From Pseudonocardia sp. EC080619-01 (lineage in GTDB: Bacteria > Actinomycetota > Actinomycetes > Mycobacteriales > Pseudonocardiaceae), in the NCBI RefSeq assembly GCF_001420995.1, contig NZ_CP012184.1:3952501-4016500 (forward strand): a stretch of DNA of 64,000 nt, written 5' to 3'. Shown here piece after piece: positions 8,753-17,932 of the stretch. Under the pieces are notes generated by a model. The model was given only the letters and a program-made list of their open reading frames with translations, searched no databases and was not told the origin of the DNA. Every line of letters starts with the position of its first letter. Within the stretch, counting starts at the first letter, position 1. Position numbers and translations under genes: made by a program.

Positions 8753-10312
8753 TCAGACGGTGGAGCGCTCCCGGTCCGCCCAGTACGGCGCCCGCAGGTC
8801 CTTCTTGAGGATCTTGCCGGTCGGGTTGCGCGGCAGCTCCTCCAGGACGTCGACGGACTTCGGGACCTTGAACGACGCGAGGTGCGCGCGGGCGTGCGCG
8901 AGGAGGCCGTCGGCGTCGACCGTCGCGCCCGGCGCGGCGACCACGCAGGCCTTCGGCACCTCGCCCCAGCGCTCGTCGGGGACACCGATGACGGCGACGT
9001 CGCCGACCGTCGGGTGCTCCGCCAGGACGCGCTCGATCTCCGCCGGGTACACGTTCTCCCCACCGGACACGATCATGTCCTTGATCCGGTCGGTGACGTA
9101 GACGTAGCCGTCGGCGTCGACGTGCCCGCCGTCGCCGGACCGCAGCCAGCCGTCGGCCGTGACCGCCGACGCGGTGGCGTCCGGCTTGCGCCAGTACCCG
9201 CTCATCAGCTGGTCGGTCCGCACCCAGATCTCACCCTGCTCGCCGGTCGGGACCGGGTCGCCGGTCGCGGGGTCGCGCACCTCGATCTCCACGCCGGTGA
9301 TCGGCTTCCCGGCCGAGACGAGCCGGTGGGCGACGGCCGGGTCGGTGTGGTCCTCCGGCCCGAGCGAGCTGACCACGCCGCAGGCCTCGGTCATCCCGTA
9401 CACCTGGTGCAGCCGGGGTCCGAACAGCTCCAGGCTGGCGCGCATGACGGGTAGCGGCATCGGCGAGGCGCCGTAGGAGATGGCCCGCATCGACGAGTAG
9501 TCCCGGTCCGCCGCGCCGGGCACCTGGGTCATGGCGCCCATCAGCGCCGGCACCCAGAACGTGTGCGTGATCCGCTCCGCCGCGACCATGTCGAGCAGGG
9601 CGGCCGGGTCGGGCATCCGGGCCATCACGATCCGCGCGCCCTGCGCGAGCGCGACGAACGCGTAGCTGGTCCCGCCGACGTGGAACAGCGGCATCGCGAC
9701 CTGCACGACGTCGGACGGGGTCAGCCCGAAGTCGGCGGTGACGTGGGCGGCGTGCGCGAGCATCGCGCCGTGGGTGAGCATCGCGCCCTTCGGGAAGCCG
9801 GTCGTGCCCGAGGTGTAGAGCTGCACGAAGCACTCGCCGGGCGCGGCGTCGTAGGGCTCGGGGTCGGGATCGCCCGCGGCGAGGAACGCCTCGTACTCGT
9901 CCGCCTCACCGCCCACCTGCAGCACCCGGCGCACCGAGCTCATCCGGTCCCGCAGCTGCGCGGCCGCCGCGGCGAACTCCGGCCCGACCAACAGCAGCCG
10001 CGCCTGGGCGTCGTCGATCACGTAGAGGATCTCCGGCGGGGCCAGCCGGAAGTTGACCACCGCGTTCGCCGCGCCGATCCGCGCGCAGGCCAGGGACAGC
10101 TCCAGGCAGGACGGGTGGTTGAGATCGAGGACGGCGACCCGGTCGCCGGGGCCGATCCCCTCCGCTCGGAGCGCGGACGCCAGCCTGCGCACCCGCTCGT
10201 CGAGCTCGGACCAGGTCCGGCGGACGTCGCCGAAGCGCAACGCCTCGTCGTCCGGGCGTCCGGCCGCGTGCGTGCGCAGCAGGGACGAGACGGTGCTGTT
10301 CGGATCGATCAC
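8753..10312 (-). CDS. Fatty-acyl-CoA synthetase (AMP-forming)
   Basis: A 519-residue ANL-superfamily enzyme that activates a carboxylic acid with ATP and joins it to CoA. Core motifs appear in order: YTSGTTGFPKGAM (ATP loop), YGMTEACG, GDGGHVDADGYVYVTDRIKD, SGGENVYP, and the C-terminal catalytic lysine in PTGKILKKDLR. Acid chain length cannot be told; a FadD-like role is likely. The start was set at GTG 10312 because GGGAG lies 8 nt upstream and the protein then begins at the usual point; an upstream in-frame ATG (10360) would add 16 unconserved residues. It ends 55 bp before furA on the same strand but furA has its own promoter. Confidence 0.88.
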   Translation of the reverse strand: MIDPNSTVSSLLRTHAAGRPDDEALRFGDVRRTWSELDERVRRLASALRAEGIGPGDRVAVLDLNHPSCLELSLACARIGAANAVVNFRLAPPEILYVIDDAQARLLLVGPEFAAAAAQLRDRMSSVRRVLQVGGEADEYEAFLAAGDPDPEPYDAAPGECFVQLYTSGTTGFPKGAMLTHGAMLAHAAHVTADFGLTPSDVVQVAMPLFHVGGTSYAFVALAQGARIVMARMPDPAALLDMVAAERITHTFWVPALMGAMTQVPGAADRDYSSMRAISYGASPMPLPVMRASLELFGPRLHQVYGMTEACGVVSSLGPEDHTDPAVAHRLVSAGKPITGVEIEVRDPATGDPVPTGEQGEIWVRTDQLMSGYWRKPDATASAVTADGWLRSGDGGHVDADGYVYVTDRIKDMIVSGGENVYPAEIERVLAEHPTVGDVAVIGVPDERWGEVPKACVVAAPGATVDADGLLAHARAHLASFKVPKSVDVLEELPRNPTGKILKKDLRAPYWADRERSTV

Positions 10313-10518
10313 GACGGGTACTCCCGGACGGCTCGGCTCTGAGCATGTGACGCGGGTCATCCTGTCCGTTTCGTCGCGCTCCCGCCAGGGCCGGTCGGCC
10401 GTATGCGTCCCGCTCACGGCCCCGGTTCCCGGGTGGATCCGGTACTGGGTCAGGATGGCCGGGCACGCGGCACCCGGGAACGCCCGGGCACAGCCACGCG
10501 ACCATGCGGGAGGCCCAC

Positions 10519-11442
10519 GTGCAGGAGACTGCACCCGCCGAGCCCGGGCGGATCACCGTCGAGGGGCTGGGCAAGCGGTTCGGGCCGGTCGAGGCGGTGC
10601 GCGACCTGTCGTTCACCGTCGAGCCGGGCTCGGTGACCGGGTTCCTCGGCCCGAACGGGTCGGGCAAGACGACGACGCTGCGGATGATCCTCGGACTGGT
10701 CGTCCCGACGTCCGGCCGGGCACTGATCGACGACGTGCCGTTCGCCGAGCTGGAGTCGCCGGGGAAGGTCGTCGGCGCGGTCCTCGAGGTGCAGGGGGTG
10801 CACCCCAAGCGCACCGCGCGGGCCCACCTGCGGGCGGCTGCGGCCGCGATCGGTGTCGCCGACTCCCGGGTCGACGAGGTGCTCGGGCTGGTCGGCCTGG
10901 CCGCTGCCGCCGACCGTCCGGCCGGGGACTTCTCGCTCGGCATGAACCAGCGGCTCGCGCTGGCCGTGGCGCTGCTCGGTGATCCCCGGATCCTCGTCCT
11001 GGACGAGCCCGGCAACGGCCTCGACCCGGACGGCATCGCCTGGCTGCGCTCGTTCGTGAACGCCTTCGCGGCGTCCGGGCGCAGCGTGATCGTGTCGTCG
11101 CACCAGCTCGCCGAGATGGAGCTGATGGCGCAGCGGCTGGTCGTCATCGACCGCGGCCGCTGCCGGTTCGACGGGGCCGTCTCCGAGCTGCGGGCCGGCC
11201 ACGGCGCCCGGGTGCTCGTGCGGGCGGCGGACCCCGCGAGGCTGGCGGAGACGCTGGTCGCGGAGGGACTGACCGAGGTCGACAAGATCGACGACGGCTG
11301 GCTGGCCGTCGGCGGGACCGACGCGGTCCGGGTCGGCGACCTGGCGCTCACCGCCGGCGTCGCCGTGTACGGCATGACCGAGGAGCGGGTGGGTCTGGAG
11401 CAGATGTTCCTGCGCCTGCTCTCGGGTGGGGAGGCGGCATGA
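10519..11442 (+). CDS. ABC transporter ATP-binding protein
   Basis: A 307-residue nucleotide-binding subunit of an ABC-2-type exporter. Walker A GPNGSGKTT, Q-loop region, signature FSLGMNQRLALA, Walker B ILVLDEPGNGLDP and the switch histidine in SSHQLAEME are all intact. About 70 C-terminal residues follow the ATPase core. GTG 10519 has GGGAGG 5 nt upstream; ATG 10504, five codons earlier, is in frame but lies ahead of that ribosome site. It overlaps the permease gene by 4 nt (ATGA). It resembles daunorubicin/bacitracin-type self-resistance or lipid exporters; substrate unknown. Confidence 0.9.
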   Translation: MQETAPAEPGRITVEGLGKRFGPVEAVRDLSFTVEPGSVTGFLGPNGSGKTTTLRMILGLVVPTSGRALIDDVPFAELESPGKVVGAVLEVQGVHPKRTARAHLRAAAAAIGVADSRVDEVLGLVGLAAAADRPAGDFSLGMNQRLALAVALLGDPRILVLDEPGNGLDPDGIAWLRSFVNAFAASGRSVIVSSHQLAEMELMAQRLVVIDRGRCRFDGAVSELRAGHGARVLVRAADPARLAETLVAEGLTEVDKIDDGWLAVGGTDAVRVGDLALTAGVAVYGMTEERVGLEQMFLRLLSGGEAA

Positions 11443-12290
11443 AGCTCGGCGCTCCGCACCGCTGGACCGCGGTGCTCTCCGGCGAGGTCCGGCGCACACT
11501 GTCGACGAGACTGTGGTGGCTGCTGCTGATCCCGGTGGTGCTGCTGGCGCTCGCGATGAGCCTGTTCGGCAGCCTGATCACGCTGCTCGTCCCGGCCGCG
11601 ACCGACACCTCGGCGATCCTCATGCTCACCGGGCTGGCCTCGGCGCTGAGCATGACCGCGATCATCGGCGCGGCGTTCGGCGCGCTGCTCGCCGCGGGCG
11701 AGTACCGGCACCGGACGATCACGCTCGCGTTCCTCACCGGCTCACGGATACAGGTGCTCGGCGGGAAGGTCGTGGTCGCGGCCGTCGTCGCCGCGGCGTA
11801 CGGGCTCGTGGTCGCGGTGCTCGGGCCGCTGCTCGGCGGCGCCGTGCTGGGCGGGCAGCAGCTGCCGACCTGGGGCCAGCTGGCCGGACTGGGCGCGGTC
11901 GGCGTGCTGGTCTGCGCGCTGTGGGGCGTGCTCGGTGTCGCCGTCGGGACGCTGGTGCCGAACCAGCCCGGCGCGGTGTCGCTGACCGTGGGCTACCTGC
12001 TGATCGGCGAGAACGTGGTGTCCGCGGCCCTGCAGGCCGGGGGCTCGCCGTCCGGGGACCCGTCGGTGTTCGCCCGCATCACCCCGTTCCTCCCGGGCAA
12101 CGCCGGCGATCTCGCGCTGTACGAGGCGCCGGTCTCGGCGGCCGGGACGGACGCGCGGACGGTGCTGGAGTTCCTCGCCGGGGTGAGCGCCCCGCCGCCG
12201 GGCTGGGTCGCACTGCTCGTCCTGGCCGCCTGGGCGGTCGCCGGGGTGGCGCTGGCGGTCGTCGTCGGCGGGCGTCGCGACATCACCTGA
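11439..12290 (+). CDS. ABC-2-type transporter permease
   Basis: A 283-residue membrane partner of the preceding ATPase, translated from ATG 11439 in an ATGA overlap. Six hydrophobic segments are visible (about residues 22-45, 58-85, 105-130, 145-165, 170-195 and 255-275), with a larger extracytoplasmic stretch before the last one. No binding-protein gene is nearby, which fits export rather than import. Substrate is not predictable. Confidence 0.85.
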   Translation: MKLGAPHRWTAVLSGEVRRTLSTRLWWLLLIPVVLLALAMSLFGSLITLLVPAATDTSAILMLTGLASALSMTAIIGAAFGALLAAGEYRHRTITLAFLTGSRIQVLGGKVVVAAVVAAAYGLVVAVLGPLLGGAVLGGQQLPTWGQLAGLGAVGVLVCALWGVLGVAVGTLVPNQPGAVSLTVGYLLIGENVVSAALQAGGSPSGDPSVFARITPFLPGNAGDLALYEAPVSAAGTDARTVLEFLAGVSAPPPGWVALLVLAAWAVAGVALAVVVGGRRDIT

Positions 12291-12334
12291 GGGGCACCCG
12301 CCTCGCCGGGCGCGGGACTGTCGGGGGGCGGGCA

Positions 12335-12340
12335 TAGCCT
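12335..12340 (+). promoter_or_regulatory. -10 box of the fused ABC exporter gene
   Basis: TAGCCT followed by 6 nt and the GTG start at 12347, with no Shine-Dalgarno between. This is the leaderless pattern repeated across this window. Confidence 0.45.
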
Positions 12341-12346
12341 GATCCC

Positions 12347-15300
12347 GTGTCCCGATCCACCGCTCCCTCCCGCCCGGGCTGGATCCGCCGTCTGGCCGGA
12401 GCCTGCCTGAAGCACCGTCGCGTCACCGTCGGCGCGCTGGTCGCGTCCATGGCGGGGGTCGGGCTGGAGGCCGTCGGCCCGCTGCTGATCCGCGAGGGCG
12501 TGAACGGTGTGGTCGGCGGGGACCCGGGTGTGCTCACGCCCGTGGTGGCGGGCCTGCTCGTGCTCGGCGTGCTGAAGTTCGGTGGTGCCTTCGTCCGTCG
12601 CTATCTGGGCGGGCGGATGGCGCTGGACGTCCAGCACGACCTGCGGCGCGCCGTGTTCGCCGCGGTCCAGCGGATGGACGGGGTCCGCCAGGACCGGCTG
12701 CGCACCGGGCAGGTCGCGTCCCGGTCGATCTCCGACCTGCAGCTCGTGCAGGGCTTCCTGTCGATGGTGCCGTTGTCGGCGGGCACCGTCGTGCTCGTCG
12801 TCGTCGCGGTGTCGGCGATGCTGTGGCTGTCGCCGCTGCTGACGGTCATCGCGCTGGTGATGCTGCCGCTGGCGTTCCTCGCGACCAACCGGATCCGCCG
12901 CACGCTCTTCCCCGCCACGTGGTCCGCCCAGCAGCGGGCGGCCGAGATCGCCCAGCAGGTCGAGGAGACCGTCACCGGGGTCCGGGTGGTCAAGGGCTTC
13001 GGGCAGGAGTCGCGCGAGATCACGGCGCTGGAGGGGCGCGCCCACCGGCTCTACGGTGAGCGGCTGCGTGCGGCCGGTCTCACCGCGCGGCTGAACCCGG
13101 CCCTGCTCGCGTTGCCCGGCCTCGGGCAGGTGGCGGTGATCGGCGTCGGTGGCTGGATGGCCGCGCAGGGGTCGATCGACCTCGGCACCTTCCTGGCCTT
13201 CACGACCTACGTCGGGATGCTCGTCGGCCCGGCGCGGCTGATCGGCGCGCTGGTCGTCACCGGCCAGCTCACCCGGGCCGCCGCGGAGCGGGTCTACGAG
13301 ATCGTCGACGCCGAGCCGGGGATCGTGGACCCGGACCGCCCGCGGGAGCTGCCCGGGGGCCCGCTGACCGTCGAGCTCGACCGGGTCCGGTTCGGCTACG
13401 AGCCCGCCGGGTCCGGGCCCGACGGGGACGCCGCTCCCGATCCGGTGCTCGACGACCTGTCGCTGCGCGTCGAACCGGGGGAGACGCTGGCGCTGGTCGG
13501 GCCGCCGGGATCGGGCAAGTCGACGGTCGCCCTGCTGCTGCCCCGGTTCTACGACCCGCAGGCGGGGAGCCTGCGGATCGGCGGGACCGACCTGCGCGAG
13601 CTGCGCCTGCACGACCTGCGCGCCGAGCTGGGTGTGGTGTTCGAGGAGGCCTTCCTCTTCTCCGACTCGATCCGGAACAACATCGCCTACGGCCGGCCCG
13701 ACGCGAGCGACGACGAGATCCGGGCCGCCGCGGAGGCGGCCCAGGTGGCGGGGTTCGTCGAGGAGCTCCCCGACGGGTACGACACCGAGATCGGCGAGCG
13801 CGGGCTGACGCTGTCCGGCGGGCAGCGTCAGCGGATCGCGCTGGCCCGGGCCATGCTCACCCGTCCCCGGGTGCTGCTGCTCGACGACGCGACGTCCGCG
13901 GTCGACACCGCCACCGAGGCGGCGATCCACGCGACGCTGCACGACCTGACGGCCGACCGGACGACGCTGCTGGTCGCCCACCGGCGCTCGACGCTCGCCC
14001 TGGCCGACCGGATCGCGGTGCTCGACCGCGGCCGCGTGGTCGACCTCGGCACCGAGGACGAGCTGCGCGGCCGCTGTGCGCTGTTCCGGGAGCTGCTGGC
14101 GACCGGACCCGCCGACGAGCTCGGGGGCTCCGGGCAGGCGGAGGCCCCGGCCCTCGCCCCCGGGAACGGCGTGGTGTCCGGTAACGGCGCGACGGCACCG
14201 ACCGGGGGTGCCACCCCGGACCTCTGGCCCGACGTGGACCACCCCGAGGACCCGGACCGCGCACTCGGCCGGGAGGCCGGCGGTGGGGCCGCGGGCTGGG
14301 CCGGCGGGATCAGTGCCACCCCGGAACTGCTCGACGCCGTCGCGAAGCTGCCACCGGCGGACGAGTCACCGCGGCTGCGGGGTGAGGGGGACCCGACGGC
14401 ACCGGATCCGGAGTTCCGGCTCTCGTCGCTGCTCCGCCCGGTCCGCCGGCTGCTGGTGCTGGGCGTCGCGCTGATGGCCGCCGACGCGCTGGCCACCCTG
14501 GCGCTGCCGAGCATCGCCCGGGTCGCGGTCGACTCCGGGATCGTGGGGACCTCGGGCCGGGTGCTGCTGATCGCCGCCCTGGCCGGGCTGCTGATCGTGC
14601 TGGCCGACGCCGTCGTCGTGGGGTTCCAGACACTGGTCACCGCGCGGGCCGGCGAGAGCCTGCTCTACCTGCTGCGGCTGCGCAGCTACGCGCACCTGCA
14701 GCGGCTCGGGCTGGACTACTACGAGCGCGAGCTGTCCGGCCGGATCATGACGCGGATGACGACCGACGTGGACGCGCTGTCGACGTTCCTGCAGACCGGG
14801 CTGGCGCAGGCGGTGGTCAGCGTGCTGACGATCGGCGGCGTCGCGGTGGCACTCGTCGCGACCGACGCCGAGCTCGCCCTCATCGCCCTGGGCTGGCTGC
14901 TGCCGCTGCTCGTCCTCGGCACGGTCGTGTTCCGCCGGTTCTCCTCGCGGGCCTACGCCGAGGCGCGGGAACGGGTCAGCGTCGTCAACGCCGACCTGCA
15001 GGAGAACGTCAGCGGCGTGCGCATCGCGCAGGCCTACGTCCGCGAGGAGCTGAGCTACGACCGGTTCGGCGAGCGCTCGGACGCGTACCGCCGCTCCCGG
15101 CTGCGCGCGCAGCGCTACATCGCCCTCTACTTCCCGTTCGTCGCGTTCCTGTCCGACGTCGCGGGCGCGGTGGTGCTCGGCGTCGGCGGCATGATGATCG
15201 TCTCGGGGGAGATCACCGCCGGGATCCTGACCGCGTTCCTGCTGTACCTGACGCTGTTCTTCGGGCCGGTGCAGCAGCTCTCCCAGGTGTTCGACGGCTA

Positions 15301-16168
15301 CCAGCAGGCCCGGGTCGGCCTGAACCGGATCTCCGACCTGCTGCGCACCCCCACCTCGGTGCCGGACCGTCCGGAGGACCCGGCCCCGGTGCCGGACCGG
15401 CTGCGCGGCGACGTGGAGCTCGACCACGTGACGTTCCGCTATCCCGGTGTCGACACCCCGGCGCTCGACGACGTGTCCCTGCGCGTCGCGGGGGGCGAGA
15501 CCGTCGCGCTCGTCGGGGCGACCGGTGCCGGGAAGTCGACGCTGATCAAGCTGCTCGCCCGGTTCTACGACACCGGCGAGGGACAGGTCCGGGTCGACGG
15601 CGTCGACGTCCGCCGCTACCCGCTCGCCGGGTACCGGTCACGGCTCGGGGTGGTGCCGCAGGAGGCGCACCTGTTCACCGGCGACGTCGCGTCCAACATC
15701 GCCTACGGCCGGCCCGACGCGTCGCCCGAGCGGATCGAGGACGCGGCCCGCGCAGTGGGCGCGCTCGATCTCGTGCGATCGCTGCCGTCGGGGTTCCGGA
15801 CGCCGGTCGGGGAGCGCGGGCAGGGTCTGTCCGCCGGGCAGCGGCAGCTCGTCGCGCTGGCCCGCGCCGAACTCGTCGAGCCCGACGTGCTGATCTTCGA
15901 CGAGGCGACCGCGGCGCTGGACCCGGCGACCGAGGCCTCGGTGCTCGCGGCGGGGGAGCGGGTCTCACAGCGGCGCACGGCGTTCGTCGTCGCGCACCGG
16001 CTGCAGACGGCCCGCCGCTCGGACCGGATCGTCGTGCTCGCGGGCGGGCGGATCGTCGAGGAGGGACCGCACGACGAGCTGGTGCGTGCCGGCGGCCGCT
16101 ACGCCGCGCTGTGGCGTGCCGGCGAGCTGGAGCCGGAGCCGGACAGCCCGCTCGCCACGCAGCCCTGA
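12347..16168 (+). CDS. Fused heterodimer-type ABC exporter (TMD-NBD-TMD-NBD)
   Basis: A 1273-residue tandem exporter, two half-transporters in one chain. The first half has six membrane helices (about 30-310) and an ATPase with Walker A GPPGSGKST (near 385) and signature LSGGQRQR. Its Walker B is LLLDDATSAVD, with Asp where the catalytic Glu should be. A 100-residue Gly/Ala/Pro linker follows (about 590-690). The second half has helices (about 705-980), Walker A GATGAGKST (near 1057), a weaker signature LSAGQRQL and an intact Walker B LIFDEATAALD. This asymmetry is typical of multidrug or lipid exporters with one degenerate site. It starts at a leaderless GTG 57 bp after the permease gene. 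Confidence 0.92.
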   Translation: MSRSTAPSRPGWIRRLAGACLKHRRVTVGALVASMAGVGLEAVGPLLIREGVNGVVGGDPGVLTPVVAGLLVLGVLKFGGAFVRRYLGGRMALDVQHDLRRAVFAAVQRMDGVRQDRLRTGQVASRSISDLQLVQGFLSMVPLSAGTVVLVVVAVSAMLWLSPLLTVIALVMLPLAFLATNRIRRTLFPATWSAQQRAAEIAQQVEETVTGVRVVKGFGQESREITALEGRAHRLYGERLRAAGLTARLNPALLALPGLGQVAVIGVGGWMAAQGSIDLGTFLAFTTYVGMLVGPARLIGALVVTGQLTRAAAERVYEIVDAEPGIVDPDRPRELPGGPLTVELDRVRFGYEPAGSGPDGDAAPDPVLDDLSLRVEPGETLALVGPPGSGKSTVALLLPRFYDPQAGSLRIGGTDLRELRLHDLRAELGVVFEEAFLFSDSIRNNIAYGRPDASDDEIRAAAEAAQVAGFVEELPDGYDTEIGERGLTLSGGQRQRIALARAMLTRPRVLLLDDATSAVDTATEAAIHATLHDLTADRTTLLVAHRRSTLALADRIAVLDRGRVVDLGTEDELRGRCALFRELLATGPADELGGSGQAEAPALAPGNGVVSGNGATAPTGGATPDLWPDVDHPEDPDRALGREAGGGAAGWAGGISATPELLDAVAKLPPADESPRLRGEGDPTAPDPEFRLSSLLRPVRRLLVLGVALMAADALATLALPSIARVAVDSGIVGTSGRVLLIAALAGLLIVLADAVVVGFQTLVTARAGESLLYLLRLRSYAHLQRLGLDYYERELSGRIMTRMTTDVDALSTFLQTGLAQAVVSVLTIGGVAVALVATDAELALIALGWLLPLLVLGTVVFRRFSSRAYAEARERVSVVNADLQENVSGVRIAQAYVREELSYDRFGERSDAYRRSRLRAQRYIALYFPFVAFLSDVAGAVVLGVGGMMIVSGEITAGILTAFLLYLTLFFGPVQQLSQVFDGYQQARVGLNRISDLLRTPTSVPDRPEDPAPVPDRLRGDVELDHVTFRYPGVDTPALDDVSLRVAGGETVALVGATGAGKSTLIKLLARFYDTGEGQVRVDGVDVRRYPLAGYRSRLGVVPQEAHLFTGDVASNIAYGRPDASPERIEDAARAVGALDLVRSLPSGFRTPVGERGQGLSAGQRQLVALARAELVEPDVLIFDEATAALDPATEASVLAAGERVSQRRTAFVVAHRLQTARRSDRIVVLAGGRIVEEGPHDELVRAGGRYAALWRAGELEPEPDSPLATQP

Positions 16169-16181
16169 GCGGGGACGGTCC

Positions 16182-17681
16182 TCAGTCGAGCAGCCGCTCG
16201 AGCCGGGCGGCGACGGCGGCGCGGCGCGGGTCGTCGCGCACGAGCAGCTCCAGGAGCCGCTCGTGCGCCTCGAGATCGTCGGCGCCGAGCGGGTGCCCGG
16301 TGAAGCGGTGCAGCAGCTCGGTGTCGTCGGCGGCGAGCACCGCGTGCCGCAGCCCGGCGACGAGCTCGTCCCGCAGCTCGCGGACGGCCGGGGCGTCGGA
16401 GCGGGGCAACAGCTCGCCGTGGCAGGTGGCGAGCGCGTCGGACGCCCGGCCCTCCCGCAGCGCGACCCGCAGCCGCAGGAAGTCGGCGTCCGGTTCGGCC
16501 GCGAGCCGGTACGGGCGGGTGAGCAGCAGGTCCGCTCCCAGCGAGGCGCGCAGCCGGTGGATCTCGCCGCGGACCGTCGTCGGGTTGCCGTCCTCGCCGT
16601 AGAGCATCAGGGTGAGCTGCTCGCCGGACAGCCCGTCCGGGTGCAGTGCCAGCGCGGTGAGGATCTCGGCCGGGCGCAGCGTCGCCGCGCTCTCGGTGCC
16701 GTCCAGGGTGATCCGCGGCCCGGAGCCCCCGGTGAACCGCAGCGCCAGCTGCGGGACCTCCTCGGTCCGGGCGACGACCCGGCCCCGCCGCCGCGACGGT
16801 GTCACCAGGAGGTATCCCTCCGGCAGCGCCTCGACGGCCATCTCCCGGCCGTCGCCGAGCCGGACCCGGTCGACGCCCTCCTGCAGCCGCACCCGTTCCG
16901 GGAACCGGCCGTAGGGCTCGCTCGCGATCACCCGGCCGGACGCCGACAGCAGCGCGCCCTCGGCGCCCCGCAGCGCGGCGAGGTGCGGCATGTTCTTGAC
17001 CCGGAGCCGCTCGTCGGCGATCGCCAGCCGCACGCGCAGCTGGTTCTCGGCGAGCTGCGCGGTCGCGGTGACGAGCTGGACCAGGGCCGGGTGCACCGTG
17101 TGCAGGGGCCCGGAGATGTCGACGGCGCCGATGGTGTCGCCGGTGTCGGGGTCGTGCACGGGCGCGGCCACGCACGTCCAGTCGTGGTAGGTCCGGACGA
17201 GGTGCTCGGCGGAGTGGATGCGGACCGGCTCGTCGAGGGCGAGCGCCGTGCCCATCGCGTTGGTGCCGATCGCGTCCTCGGTCCAGCGGGTGCCCTCGCA
17301 GAGCCCGACGTCGTCGGCGGAGTGCAGCAGCCCGTGCGCACCGTCCCGCCACAGCACGTGGCCGTCGGCGTCGGTCACCAGCATGAGGTGCATCGCCTCG
17401 TCGGCGATGCTCACCAGCGTGGTGCGCAGCAACGGCATCACCGAGTGCAGCGGATGATGCTCCCGGACGTCGCGCAGCTCGTCGGCGCGGTACACGAGCG
17501 GTGGCAGCCTGCTCTCCGGATCGACGCGGGCGGCGAGGCTGCGCTGCCAGGAGTCCGACACGACCGGTCGAGGGCTGCCGGTCGCGCCACCGGTGCCGAG
17601 GCCGTCGTCGTAGATGCGGCGCAGCCGGTTCGCGTCCGCGACGAGCTCCTCGGGCGACGCGCCGTTGTCCGCATCGAGCAT
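16182..17681 (-). CDS. GAF-domain transcriptional regulator
   Basis: A 499-residue regulator with an AcoR-like N-terminus (SWQRSLAARVDP, about residues 40-52). A GAF sensor core covers about 80-210 (LVTDADGHVLWRDG, WTEDAIGTNAMGTAL, HDPDTGDTIGAVDISG). After a spacer, residues about 330-400 form a winged helix (LRPAEILTALALHPDGLSGEQL, TVRGEIHRLRASLG), with a helical tail. No sigma-54 ATPase domain is present, unlike enterobacterial AcoR. ATG 17681 was chosen because GGGAGG precedes it by 4-5 nt; two upstream in-frame ATGs lack this. It runs convergent with the fused ABC exporter (13 bp gap) and divergent from the response regulator. Effector unknown. Confidence 0.82.
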   Translation of the reverse strand: MLDADNGASPEELVADANRLRRIYDDGLGTGGATGSPRPVVSDSWQRSLAARVDPESRLPPLVYRADELRDVREHHPLHSVMPLLRTTLVSIADEAMHLMLVTDADGHVLWRDGAHGLLHSADDVGLCEGTRWTEDAIGTNAMGTALALDEPVRIHSAEHLVRTYHDWTCVAAPVHDPDTGDTIGAVDISGPLHTVHPALVQLVTATAQLAENQLRVRLAIADERLRVKNMPHLAALRGAEGALLSASGRVIASEPYGRFPERVRLQEGVDRVRLGDGREMAVEALPEGYLLVTPSRRRGRVVARTEEVPQLALRFTGGSGPRITLDGTESAATLRPAEILTALALHPDGLSGEQLTLMLYGEDGNPTTVRGEIHRLRASLGADLLLTRPYRLAAEPDADFLRLRVALREGRASDALATCHGELLPRSDAPAVRELRDELVAGLRHAVLAADDTELLHRFTGHPLGADDLEAHERLLELLVRDDPRRAAVAARLERLLD

Positions 17682-17854
17682 CTCGCCTCCCGTTCCGGCC
17701 GGGGACGCGCAGGGCGTCCTCGTCATGCACGGTCTCCCGCAGCGTTGCGGGTCCGCCACCCACGGTTCTCGGACCGGGATCGCGAGCATACCTGCTGATC
17801 GCCGGTTGCCCCATCGCCCGGCGACGGCCCCGGGCCGCCCTCCGTGCGCAACGT

Positions 17855-17887
17855 GCGGGCAACGTAACCCTCCCTACGGTTGCCCGC
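17855..17887. promoter_or_regulatory. Palindrome upstream of the response-regulator gene
   Basis: GCGGGCAAC (17855-17863) and GTTGCCCGC (17879-17887) form a perfect 9-bp inverted repeat around 15 nt that contain GTAACCCTCCCTAC. A direct copy GCAACGT also lies just upstream (near 17848). A -10-like TACGGT falls at 17875-17880. A regulator site or promoter element for the LuxR-type gene (start 17933) is likely. Nothing else was seen between 17682 and 17932. Confidence 0.4.
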
Positions 17888-17932
17888 GACCGCCACGGAG
17901 GCGGTCCGCGACGACGCACCCGGAGGACAGCG

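Noticed and set aside
11993-14242. A 749-codon minus-strand frame opposite the fused ABC exporter
   Set aside because: No motif; the exporter motifs lie on the other strand.
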